Positions 1-5,837 of a stretch of DNA of 6,102 nt are shown here, piece after piece. Below the pieces are notes generated by a model. That model was not told the origin of the DNA, did no database searches, and was given only the letters and a program-made list of their open reading frames with translations. The translations under genes and the position numbers were made by a program. The stretch spans positions 1 through 6,102 of the forward strand of contig JAAYFZ010000414.1 in assembly GCA_012727965.1 (NCBI GenBank), in the 5' to 3' direction. How positions within the stretch are numbered: position 1 is the first letter of the stretch; every line of letters begins with the position of its first letter. This stretch comes from Clostridiaceae bacterium. Its GTDB lineage: Bacteria; Bacillota; Clostridia; Saccharofermentanales; UBA5734.

Positions 1-2096
1 CCGGTGATAAGTTCCCGTCGGCTGTTACGCATTATTATGATCTGTTTGATTATATAGGTCAGCACCTGATGCTGCCTGCTCCAACCATTCGTGATGGCAT
101 GCCCAATATGTATGCTGGTCTGCTGATTTTGATACTGCTGCCTGTATATTTCTTCTCGTCAAGAATCTCGCTGAGGGATAAGTTAGGACATATCGCACTT
201 ATTCTCTTTATGATTATCAGCTTCAATATCAACATCCTTAATTTTATCTGGCATGGCATGCATTTTCCAAATCAGCTGCCATACAGAAATTCTTTTGTCT
301 ATATATTTTTGATGCTGGCCATGCTCTATCCGGCTACGGCCTTCATCCGGGAAATCAAGGGCAGGTTTCTGGGGGCTATCTGTCTTGGACTGATGATCAT
401 TACACTTCTTGGTCAGAAGCTTAATGATACCGAGCCATCGATACAGAGTATATATGTCACTATCATTTTTCTGGTGATATATGCTTCTGTACTGACTCTA
501 GATAAGATTCGCAAGCTAAGCCGTCGTGATATGGCCAGGGCTGTTTTGCTGCTTGTTACAGCAGAGCTTCTGGTAAATACTTTGTTGATGGTACATGAGA
601 TTGATTCGAATGAACATTATTCTTCGCGTGAGGGCTATGCCAGCGGCAATCAGGTAAAAGAGATCCGCTCGATTATTGAGCGAATTGAGGATGAGGAGGA
701 GCAGCTTTTCTGGCGCATGGAAATATTGCAGCCGAAAACGACTAATGACCCTTATCTATATGGCTATAAAGGGCTGTCATTATTTGCTTCTACCGCAGCG
801 GAAGCCCCCGTGAAAATGTTTGAAAATCTTGGTTTCCACAGCAATGGTATAAATAGCTATAAATATGAAGGTTCTACTTTGGTTCTTGACTCGCTGTTTG
901 GCATCAAGTATCTGATCCGGCGTGGCAGTACAACGACAGTCGATGACAGAATGCGTGTTCTGATTGAAGAAAATGAACATCTGCTTGCCTATCAAAATCC
1001 CTATGCTTTGTCACCGGGATTGCTGGGAACGAACGCCCTGCAAACATGGCGCAGCGCCCCGGGAAATCCGCTGGAAGCCCAGAATAATCTCGTACAGGCA
1101 CTTGGTGGTCTGCCTGAGGTCATGATGGCTGTAGATCAACAGCAGGCTGTTCATGATAACCTGACTCTTAATTTGTCTGGTACAAATACTTATCGCTATT
1201 CGAGAATTGATGAGGGTCAGAAATCTACGGCCAGAATTAAAATATCGAGTGATTTTAGCCAGAACATGTATATATATTTAAAAGTTACCGCTAATCAGCC
1301 AGAAGAGGGTTTTGTGCTGATCGATGGCGAGCGGATCAGCTTCAATGCCAGAAGGTCTACAATGGTCGATCTTGGGTTTGTTGAAGCGGGCGCGAATATT
1401 GAGTTCAATCTCAATTTCGGTACATCAGCTCCAAAAGATGGTCAGTTTGACTTCTATAGTTATTCACTTGATGAGCAGGCCTTCGAGCAATCAATGGAAT
1501 TAATCTCCAGACGTTCGCTTGATGTTACCCTAGTTACATCAAGAAAGCTTGAAGGACAGATTACGACTGACCGGGATGGCGTCTTCATGTTGACGATTCC
1601 CTTCGACCAAGGCTGGACTGCAAGCGTCGATGGCAAGCCGGTTGATATTTATGCCATAGATGACGGTCTGATGGCCTTCGATCTTGAGGCTGGTTCACAT
1701 GAAATCAGGCTTAAGTACACACCGCCATGGTTTAACCGCAGTCTCCTGATCACACTTGCATCTGTTATCCTGCTTCTGATTTTGTATCGCCTGCCATATG
1801 GCCCTGGTGGTAAGAGAAGATTTGGCCTGCCGGTAATTTTCAAAGAATGGCAGATTATTGAACCAGACAAGAATACCAGCAAAATATATGGATATCGTCC
1901 ATTAAAAACTGCAGTTTTTGATCAGGATATTGAAGCATCGCAAGAACAAAATCCTGATTTATCAGATGATTCAGCTGTTGCTGATCATGAAGCTAACAGC
2001 ACAGAAGTTGTTGCAGATTTTGAAGCTGACAGCATGGAAACTACTATTGATAATGATGTCTCTGATGCTCCAAAAGACCCTGTGGATACGGTTTGA
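1..2096 (+). CDS. YfhO-family polytopic membrane protein, 5'-truncated by window edge
   Basis: The frame is open from base 3 to the TGA at 2094-2096 (697 visible residues), so the protein begins upstream and the ATG at 69 is internal. The visible part starts inside the multi-membrane-span region, with hydrophobic stretches around bases 108-155, 186-250, 291-345, 366-410, 450-500 and 535-590. The motif HGMHFPNQLPYRNSF (bases 252-296) is a YfhO family hallmark. A large, probably extracytoplasmic domain follows (about 590-1735). It ends in a beta-rich piece reading GWTASVDGKPVDIYAIDDG and a final membrane span at about 1740-1790, after which GGKRRFG fits positive-inside topology. YfhO proteins are GT-C-like; Bacillus subtilis YfhO is implicated in lipoteichoic acid glycosylation, so a role in envelope polymer glycosylation is likely but the substrate cannot be read here. 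The odd feature is a strongly acidic, low-complexity C-terminal tail of roughly 70 residues after the last span. No terminator is visible between this gene and the next. Confidence 0.9.
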   Translation, partial: GDKFPSAVTHYYDLFDYIGQHLMLPAPTIRDGMPNMYAGLLILILLPVYFFSSRISLRDKLGHIALILFMIISFNINILNFIWHGMHFPNQLPYRNSFVYIFLMLAMLYPATAFIREIKGRFLGAICLGLMIITLLGQKLNDTEPSIQSIYVTIIFLVIYASVLTLDKIRKLSRRDMARAVLLLVTAELLVNTLLMVHEIDSNEHYSSREGYASGNQVKEIRSIIERIEDEEEQLFWRMEILQPKTTNDPYLYGYKGLSLFASTAAEAPVKMFENLGFHSNGINSYKYEGSTLVLDSLFGIKYLIRRGSTTTVDDRMRVLIEENEHLLAYQNPYALSPGLLGTNALQTWRSAPGNPLEAQNNLVQALGGLPEVMMAVDQQQAVHDNLTLNLSGTNTYRYSRIDEGQKSTARIKISSDFSQNMYIYLKVTANQPEEGFVLIDGERISFNARRSTMVDLGFVEAGANIEFNLNFGTSAPKDGQFDFYSYSLDEQAFEQSMELISRRSLDVTLVTSRKLEGQITTDRDGVFMLTIPFDQGWTASVDGKPVDIYAIDDGLMAFDLEAGSHEIRLKYTPPWFNRSLLITLASVILLLILYRLPYGPGGKRRFGLPVIFKEWQIIEPDKNTSKIYGYRPLKTAVFDQDIEASQEQNPDLSDDSAVADHEANSTEVVADFEADSMETTIDNDVSDAPKDPVDTV
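1977..2042 (+). repeat. Imperfect 33-bp tandem duplication in acidic tail of YfhO protein
   Basis: Two adjacent in-frame 33-base units (1977-2009 and 2010-2042) agree at 25 of 33 positions by direct comparison. They encode VADHEANSTEV and VADFEADSMET. The unit is a whole number of codons, so it lengthens the acidic cytoplasmic tail without breaking the frame. This is best explained as an old local duplication inside a low-constraint tail. Confidence 0.7.
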
Positions 2097-2118
2097 GGTA
2101 TTAAAATATTACTATTTC

Positions 2119-2127
2119 TGCTATAAT
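2119..2127 (+). promoter_or_regulatory. Extended -10 promoter for desulfoferrodoxin gene
   Basis: TGCTATAAT gives a perfect TATAAT (2122-2127) with the extended TGn element (2119-2121). The position 17 bases upstream (2099-2104, TATTAA) is a poor -35, as is common with extended -10 promoters. It lies 23 bases after the stop of the YfhO gene and 57 bases before the dfx start. The -10 is followed by GAATAA, so 2121-2135 loosely resembles a PerR box, but most of that match comes from the TATAAT itself. Confidence 0.65.
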
Positions 2128-2184
2128 GAATAACAGAGGTCGAAGTGATCTTGATAAACATTATAGAGAATGGAGGTATTGATC

Positions 2185-2562
2185 ATGGCAACAAAAGACT
2201 TTTATCGCTGCAGTATTTGTGGAAATATCGTAGGTATGATCGAAGATGGCGGTGGAGAACTAGTCTGCTGCGGACAGCCGATGGATCTGCTTAAGGCTAA
2301 TACGACTGATGCCGCAACAGAGAAGCATGTACCAGTGCTGACAAAAGAAGGCGATGTTCTTACAGTTAATGTCGGCAGCGTCGATCATCCAATGGCAGAA
2401 GAACACTATATCCAGTGGATCTGTGTCGTACAGGGCAATTGCACACAGCGTGCTGCACTGAAACCCGGAGAAGCTCCAAGAGCCGAATTCGTAATCGGTG
2501 AAGGACCTGTCGTAGTTTATGAGTATTGTAATTTACATGGCCTCTGGAAGGCAGAAATGTAA
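2185..2562 (+). CDS. dfx: Desulfoferrodoxin (class II superoxide reductase)
   Basis: This 125-residue protein reduces superoxide to hydrogen peroxide in the cytoplasm without making oxygen, an oxygen-defence route typical of anaerobes. The N-terminal desulforedoxin-like domain carries the Fe(Cys)4 centre I ligands Cys9, Cys12, Cys28 and Cys29. The C-terminal superoxide reductase domain carries the Fe(His)4Cys centre II ligands His48, His68, His74, Cys115 and His118, the last two within YCNLHGLWKAE. The EKH motif at 46-48 contains the Glu and Lys known to assist catalysis at centre II. Length and spacing match the two-iron family. Cys80 and Cys86 are not ligands in the family. The start is set by GGAGG at 2172-2176, 8 bases before ATG 2185; the in-frame ATG at 2170 overlaps that site and is not used. 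The gene has its own promoter upstream and terminator downstream, so it is probably monocistronic. Electron donors (rubredoxin or similar) are not in the window. Confidence 0.97.
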   Translation: MATKDFYRCSICGNIVGMIEDGGGELVCCGQPMDLLKANTTDAATEKHVPVLTKEGDVLTVNVGSVDHPMAEEHYIQWICVVQGNCTQRAALKPGEAPRAEFVIGEGPVVVYEYCNLHGLWKAEM

Positions 2563-2633
2563 ATAGCTTTTTTGTTCCTGTATGAATACTCGAAATGAGC
2601 TCATCCAGGATCTGCTAACTTGATTCAATTGGG

Positions 2634-2671
2634 ACTGCCGCGTATCTTTGATATGCGGCAGTTTTGTTTTT
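2634..2671 (+). terminator. Rho-independent terminator after desulfoferrodoxin gene
   Basis: A 12-bp stem with one G-T pair (2634-2645 with 2651-2662, core ACTGCCGC/GCGGCAGT) and a 5-base loop CTTTG is followed by TTTTGTTTTT. It lies 71 bases after the dfx stop and immediately before the next promoter. Confidence 0.9.
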
Positions 2672-2673
2672 GT

Positions 2674-2702
2674 TTGACAGATTAAATGTCACTTGATATA
2701 GT
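2674..2702 (+). promoter_or_regulatory. Sigma-A promoter of the TrmB-lysA operon
   Basis: TTGACA (2674-2679) is a perfect -35. After a 17-base spacer comes TATAGT (2697-2702), a five-of-six match to the -10. It sits directly after the dfx terminator and 48 bases before the regulator start. The predicted transcription start, around 2708-2710, falls inside the left arm of an inverted repeat. Confidence 0.85.
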
Positions 2703-2703
2703 G

Positions 2704-2738
2704 TTCCTAAATAGAACGACTAAATAGAGTTTTAGGAA
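2704..2738 (+). promoter_or_regulatory. Candidate operator / leader structure: inverted and direct repeats
   Basis: TTCCTAAA (2704-2711) and TTTAGGAA (2731-2738) form a perfect 8-bp inverted repeat separated by 19 bases. Within it, CTAAATAGA occurs twice as a direct repeat (2707-2715 and 2720-2728, 13 bases apart). The right arm TTTAG (2731-2735) can therefore pair with either CTAAA copy. The element starts just after the -10 and ends against the ribosome binding site AAAGGAGG (2737-2744). It could be the operator for the TrmB-type protein encoded immediately downstream (autoregulation), or an RNA structure next to the ribosome binding site. The repeats are seen; the role is inferred. Confidence 0.5.
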
Positions 2739-2750
2739 AGGAGGGCAGTT

Positions 2751-3470
2751 ATGCAGCTGATCGATAGCTTAATGACAATAGGTCTAAGCAGACATGAGGC
2801 TGAGCTTTATGTTTTGCTGCATAGGGAAGGCCCAATGACCGGCTATGAAGCCTCCAAGCTGACAGGTATATCAAGATCAAATGCTTATCCTGCTCTTTCT
2901 GCTCTCACAGAAAAGGGTGCAGCCTGGACAATAGCCGGGGACGTTCAGAAGTACACGGCTGTTCCTGTTGTCGACTTTTGCAGTAGTAAACGCAGGCAGT
3001 TCAATGATACTATTGACTGGATTGAGCAACATATGCCGGCTATTCAAACTGCTGCCGAACCCTATATCACAATTGCAGGCAGACAGAATATAATGGATCA
3101 GATCCGTAATTTGATAAATGCTGCTAATCTTCGCGTCTATGCTGCGCTCGATAATATTATGACTGCTGAATTAATGCCAGAACTTAGTTCAGCAACTGCC
3201 AGGGGACTGAAGGTAGTACTAATAGCGGATTTAGATAAGGTCCCTGCCGGTATGACAATATATAGGAAGTCGCGTGATTCTGGACAGATCAGATTGATTA
3301 CTGATTCCTCTCAGGTCATAACCGGAGATATCAGCGGCGATAATGAACCGATTTGTTTGTATTCGCAAAATAGCAATCTGGTCACATTGTTCAAAGAAGC
3401 CATGGTGAATGAGATTGCCCTGATCCGCTTGACTGATCAGGGAACAGATACAGAATTTGGAGGAGAATAG
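2751..3470 (+). CDS. TrmB-family transcriptional regulator
   Basis: This 239-residue protein has an N-terminal winged helix-turn-helix (about residues 1-72; GLSRHEAELYVLL, then the helix-turn-helix at about 29-56 with GISRSNAYPALSALTEKG). The linker to about residue 104 looks helical. The C-terminal domain (about 105-230) resembles the PLD-like effector domain of TrmB proteins, seen in the GRQNIMDQI start, RGLKVVLIAD, the ITDSSQVITG strand pair and the SQNSNLVTLFKEAMVNEI helix. TrmB proteins are mostly described as sugar-responsive regulators in archaea, and bacterial members are poorly characterised, so no effector is assigned. The start follows AAAGGAGG (2737-2744) with 6 bases of spacing. 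The TAG stop is only 4 bases before lysA, and the lysA ribosome binding site lies within its last codons, so the two are co-transcribed and probably translationally coupled. Control of lysA, of itself, or of distant genes are all possible. Confidence 0.85.
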   Translation: MQLIDSLMTIGLSRHEAELYVLLHREGPMTGYEASKLTGISRSNAYPALSALTEKGAAWTIAGDVQKYTAVPVVDFCSSKRRQFNDTIDWIEQHMPAIQTAAEPYITIAGRQNIMDQIRNLINAANLRVYAALDNIMTAELMPELSSATARGLKVVLIADLDKVPAGMTIYRKSRDSGQIRLITDSSQVITGDISGDNEPICLYSQNSNLVTLFKEAMVNEIALIRLTDQGTDTEFGGE

Positions 3471-3474
3471 TAAG

Positions 3475-4725
3475 ATGACAAAATTATCCTATACCATGCA
3501 GACTGGATTCTTCGGTGAGCTTGATCCGACAGCACTTCTAAAGAAATATGGCAGTCCACTCTATGTTTACAATGAAGCTGTGTTCCGCGAGCGCTGCCGT
3601 GAGATGCAAAGCCTGATAAAGGGCTCACCTTATACCGCGAATTATTCAATCAAGGCTAATAGCAATCTTACACTTCTTAAGATAGCGCGAGAGGAAGGCA
3701 TGTATGCTGACGCGATGTCTCCCGGTGAAATAATCGTGCTTGAGAAGGCTGGTTTTCTGCCTGAGCAGATTTTCTTCGTACCAAATAATGTCGATGAAAG
3801 CGAGTTTCGTTTTGCGCTGGATCGTAATATTCTGGTCAGCTGTGATTCGCTCGATCAGGTTGAGCTTGTCGGCAGCATTGCTAGTGGAAGTAGTCTGGCT
3901 GTTCGTATAAATCCGGGAGTTGGTGCCGGGCATCATGAGAAGGTCGTAACTGCCGGCAAGAAGACGAAATTTGGCATTGGTATGGACAAGATAGATGAGC
4001 TGAAGTCTCTGCTTACACGCTATGATCTGCATCTTGTCGGAATCAATCAACATATAGGATCTCTCTTTATGGAGTCTGATGCCTATTTAGCTGCTGCCGG
4101 TCATTTTCTTGAACTGGCGGCTTCTTTTCCCGAGCTTAGGCTGATAGATTTTGGCGGCGGCTTCGGGATTCCTTATCATAAGCTCGCTGGCGAAGGCCGG
4201 CTGGATCTGGATAAGCTTGGTCGAGAACTCTCAGCGATGGTCAAGGCTTTTGCCAGTAATCATGGTGGCGATATTCTGTTCAAAACTGAACCTGGACGCT
4301 ATATCTCAGCCGAGAGCGGTGTTCTTCTGGGAACTGTCACTGCACTTAAGGAAAACGGTGGTACTGATTATGTTGGTACAGATATCGGATTTAATGTGCT
4401 GGCGCGTCCTACTATGTATGATTCGTGGCATGATCTGGAAGTCTGGCGCGATGGGGTCCCGGTCGAGGGTGAACTCAGCCAGCAAACAGTAGTCGGCAAT
4501 ATCTGCGAGAGCGGTGATATCCTGGCACGTGACCGGGAGCTGCCTCATGTTATGCGCGGCGATAATATCGTTGTTCTCGATGCCGGCGCCTATGGTTTTT
4601 CGATGAGCTCTAATTATAATAATCGTCTGCGACCGGCAGAGGTTCTGATCGATCTTAATGGAAATGATCGTCTGATTCGCAGACGAGATACCTATGATGA
4701 TCTTTTCCGTCAGTTTGATGTCTGA
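3475..4725 (+). CDS. lysA: Diaminopimelate decarboxylase
   Basis: This 416-residue PLP enzyme of the alanine-racemase-fold decarboxylases converts meso-diaminopimelate to lysine plus CO2, the last step of lysine synthesis, in the cytoplasm. Lys60 in NYSIKAN binds PLP. Phosphate and cofactor contacts include His193 (QHIGS), the glycine loop GGGFG at 227-231 and EPGR at 272-275. Cys344-Glu345 in NICESGD forms the active-site end contributed across the dimer. The C-terminal AYGFSMSSNYNNRLRPAEV is characteristic of LysA rather than ornithine/arginine or carboxynorspermidine decarboxylases. The length is normal for the family. ATG 3475 is chosen because GGAGGAG (3459-3465) sits 9 bases upstream. 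An earlier in-frame TTG at 3457 would place that site inside the coding sequence. It is the second gene of an operon with the TrmB-type regulator; no other lysine or dap genes are in view. Confidence 0.96.
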   Translation: MTKLSYTMQTGFFGELDPTALLKKYGSPLYVYNEAVFRERCREMQSLIKGSPYTANYSIKANSNLTLLKIAREEGMYADAMSPGEIIVLEKAGFLPEQIFFVPNNVDESEFRFALDRNILVSCDSLDQVELVGSIASGSSLAVRINPGVGAGHHEKVVTAGKKTKFGIGMDKIDELKSLLTRYDLHLVGINQHIGSLFMESDAYLAAAGHFLELAASFPELRLIDFGGGFGIPYHKLAGEGRLDLDKLGRELSAMVKAFASNHGGDILFKTEPGRYISAESGVLLGTVTALKENGGTDYVGTDIGFNVLARPTMYDSWHDLEVWRDGVPVEGELSQQTVVGNICESGDILARDRELPHVMRGDNIVVLDAGAYGFSMSSNYNNRLRPAEVLIDLNGNDRLIRRRDTYDDLFRQFDV

Positions 4726-4737
4726 TAAGAATCAATC

Positions 4738-4746
4738 TGGTATAAT
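4738..4746 (+). promoter_or_regulatory. Extended -10 promoter for dCMP deaminase gene
   Basis: TGGTATAAT combines the extended TGn (4738-4740) with a perfect TATAAT (4741-4746). No good -35 is found at normal spacing; TTGATG at 4715-4720 is 20 bases away and lies inside the end of lysA. It lies 66 bases before the deaminase start. Confidence 0.65.
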
Positions 4747-4758
4747 CCATTGGTAAAA

Positions 4759-4789
4759 GACAGGAAGATCGTTTATTTGCTTTTCTGTC
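4759..4789 (+). other. Weak hairpin in the dCMP deaminase leader
   Basis: GACAGGAAG (4759-4767) can pair with TTTTCTGTC (4781-4789) over 9 bp, two of them G-T, with a 13-base loop. It is not followed by a T run, so it is a poor terminator for lysA. It sits between the promoter and the AGGAGG site and may simply be chance. Confidence 0.25.
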
Positions 4790-4812
4790 GGGAATGATCA
4801 GGAGGGGACTAC

Positions 4813-5310
4813 ATGGCTAAGAGAACAGATTATATCAGTTGGGATGAATATTTTATGGGCATTGCGCTGCTGGCTGCCAAGCGCAGCAAGGATCCCAGTA
4901 CTCAGGTTGGTGCCTGTATCGTGAGCGAGCAAAACAAGATCATATCAGTTGGTTATAATGGCATGCCGATCGGCTGCAGTGATGACGAATTCCCATGGGA
5001 ACGCGAGGGTAATCCGCTTGAGACGAAATATCCCTATGTCTGTCATGCTGAACTGAATGCTATTTTGAATAATGTTGGTTTCAATCTGGCAGGCTGCAAA
5101 ATATATGTTCCACTATTCCCATGCAATGAATGCAGTAAGGCAATCATTCAATCAGGAATCCGCGAGGTCATTTATATATCTGATAAATATGCTGCCACTG
5201 ACTCTGTAAAAGCTTCGAAGAAGATGATGGATCATGCAGGTGTAAAATACCGTATTCTTTCAACTGATATTGAGGAACTGAGGCTTTCGTATAGAACTGA
5301 GGATATCTGA
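4813..5310 (+). CDS. dCMP deaminase (DCTD/ComEB type)
   Basis: This 165-residue zinc-dependent enzyme deaminates dCMP to dUMP, feeding thymidylate synthase and so dTTP supply, in the cytoplasm. The cytidine/deoxycytidylate deaminase signature is complete: His78 and Glu80 in CHAEL, with Glu80 the proton shuttle, and Cys104 and Cys107 in PCNEC, giving the His-Cys-Cys zinc site. The upstream stretch SKDPSTQVGACIV and GYNGMPIGCSDDEFPW (residues 47-62) is the region that shapes the allosteric dCTP/dTTP site in human DCTD and phage T4 enzymes, so feedback control by deoxynucleotides is likely. This arrangement separates it from tRNA adenosine deaminase (TadA) and from riboflavin deaminase. The start follows AGGAGG (4800-4805) with 7 bases of spacing. 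It has its own promoter and terminator and appears monocistronic. Confidence 0.93.
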   Translation: MAKRTDYISWDEYFMGIALLAAKRSKDPSTQVGACIVSEQNKIISVGYNGMPIGCSDDEFPWEREGNPLETKYPYVCHAELNAILNNVGFNLAGCKIYVPLFPCNECSKAIIQSGIREVIYISDKYAATDSVKASKKMMDHAGVKYRILSTDIEELRLSYRTEDI

Positions 5311-5364
5311 AAACTAAGCTGAGGCGCTGGTATGGCGTTCTTACATATGAATCACAAGCAAATG

Positions 5365-5390
5365 AAGACAGCCAGATCGGCTGTCTTTTT
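5365..5390 (+). terminator. Rho-independent terminator after dCMP deaminase gene
   Basis: A perfect 9-bp stem AAGACAGCC / GGCTGTCTT (5365-5373 with 5379-5387), a 5-base loop AGATC and a T tract running to 5390. It lies 54 bases after the stop. Nothing else is seen between stop and hairpin. Confidence 0.92.
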
Positions 5391-5397
5391 CTATTGC

Positions 5398-5411
5398 CGC
5401 ACAAATGTTCG
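5398..5411 (+). promoter_or_regulatory. Upstream LexA-like (SOS) box, one mismatch
   Basis: CGCACAAATGTTCG differs from the Bacillus-type LexA consensus CGAAC-N4-GTTCG at one position (C for A in the left half). It ends 7 bases upstream of the -35 of the small membrane protein gene and is centred 57 bases from the downstream box. A weaker site than the downstream one; supported mainly by its proximity to it. Confidence 0.5.
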
Positions 5412-5418
5412 ATATCTC

Positions 5419-5447
5419 TTGACAATTGAATCCAGAGCTGATATTAT
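5419..5447 (+). promoter_or_regulatory. Sigma-A promoter of the small membrane protein gene
   Basis: A perfect -35 TTGACA (5419-5424), a 17-base spacer and TATTAT (5442-5447, five of six). The predicted start site is at about 5454, immediately before the downstream LexA-like box. The core promoter is strong, as expected for a gene that is normally repressed. Confidence 0.8.
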
Positions 5448-5454
5448 CGCTATA

Positions 5455-5468
5455 AGAACAATTGTTCG
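5455..5468 (+). promoter_or_regulatory. LexA (SOS) box at transcription start
   Basis: AGAACAATTGTTCG contains the perfect 12-bp palindrome GAACAATTGTTC (5456-5467). It matches the Gram-positive LexA/DinR consensus CGAAC-N4-GTTCG at all fixed positions except the first C. It covers about +1 to +15 of the predicted transcript, where a bound repressor would block initiation. The palindrome is seen directly; assignment to LexA follows from the known consensus, and lexA itself is not in the window. Confidence 0.75.
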
Positions 5469-5473
5469 GTTTG

Positions 5474-5487
5474 CGTTATAACGTTAT
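5474..5487 (+). promoter_or_regulatory. Overlapping palindromes between SOS box and ribosome binding site
   Basis: CGTTATAACGTTAT contains two overlapping 10-bp perfect palindromes, CGTTATAACG (5474-5483) and ATAACGTTAT (5478-5487), built from two CGTTAT units 8 bases apart. It lies 5 bases after the LexA-like box and 3 bases before GGAGG. It may be a second operator; I do not recognise the regulator. Confidence 0.4.
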
Positions 5488-5501
5488 TTTGGAGGTGCGA
5501 C

Positions 5502-5822
5502 ATGCCGATAATCAATATACTTTTTTGGGCGACTTTGGCTTTAGCTTCACTTGTTTTATGGAAGCTTTATGTTTATATGGAAGCTGCAGAAGCTGAAGCA
5601 GAGAGGCAATATGAGCTTTTATTAATGAAAGAACATATGTGCGGCATGCAGAGAAACGGTACCTCTGGTTCAAATTCGAGAAGTACTACATATTATGCTG
5701 GTTCAGGAAGATCAGTAAACGGCAATCAGCGTCAGCAATATCGTATACCTGCCAACAGAACACAATCACCTACAAAACATCGTCAGACTAAGCATAGAAG
5801 AGGACATCGTATCGTAGCTTGA
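5502..5822 (+). CDS. Small single-pass membrane protein, apparently LexA-controlled; unrecognised family
   Basis: I do not recognise this 106-residue protein. Residues 3-25 (IINILFWATLALASLVLWKL and following) form one hydrophobic membrane span directly at the N-terminus with no signal-peptidase or lipobox site. Residues 26-46 (MEAAEAEAERQYELLLMKEH) look like an acidic amphipathic helix. The remainder is Ser/Asn/Gln/Arg-rich and probably disordered, ending in a strongly basic tail (about residues 88-106, many His, Lys and Arg). There is a single Cys47. No LysM or enzymatic motif is seen. The start follows GGAGG (5491-5495) with 6 bases of spacing. The promoter carries a near-consensus SOS box at the start site and a second weaker one upstream. 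Small membrane proteins under LexA control are often division inhibitors (YneA, SosA, SidA, DivS), so this is a candidate analogue; that is inferred from architecture and regulation, not homology. The gene itself is well supported by promoter, ribosome binding site and composition. Confidence 0.8.
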   Translation: MPIINILFWATLALASLVLWKLYVYMEAAEAEAERQYELLLMKEHMCGMQRNGTSGSNSRSTTYYAGSGRSVNGNQRQQYRIPANRTQSPTKHRQTKHRRGHRIVA

Positions 5823-5837
5823 TGATATTTGTGCAAT

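Noticed and set aside
69..71. ATG as the start of the YfhO protein
   Set aside because: The frame is open to the window edge with family-like sequence before it, and a start here would remove most of the N-terminal membrane domain.
1918..2133. A + strand open frame of 71 codons overlapping the YfhO C-terminus
   Set aside because: It is an out-of-frame reading of the acidic tail, repetitive and Leu/Lys-rich, with no ribosome binding site. The YfhO frame is continuous through it.
2595..2604. 10-bp palindrome ATGAGCTCAT after the dfx gene
   Set aside because: It is isolated, lies between the stop codon and the terminator, and has no promoter nearby. Probably chance.
2703..2750. Lysine riboswitch upstream of the TrmB-lysA operon
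   Set aside because: The leader is only about 40 bases from the predicted start to the ATG, far too short for an L-box aptamer.
3457..3459. TTG as an upstream start of lysA
   Set aside because: It would put the only good ribosome binding site (3459-3465) inside the gene; ATG 3475 is correctly spaced from that site.
3646..4053. A 135-codon open frame antisense to lysA
   Set aside because: It lies wholly inside lysA on the opposite strand, has no recognisable domain, and the sense strand is a full-length conserved enzyme.
4151..4492. A 113-codon + strand frame inside lysA
   Set aside because: It is a shifted reading of the conserved GGGFG to CESGD region of lysA, with no plausible translation signal.
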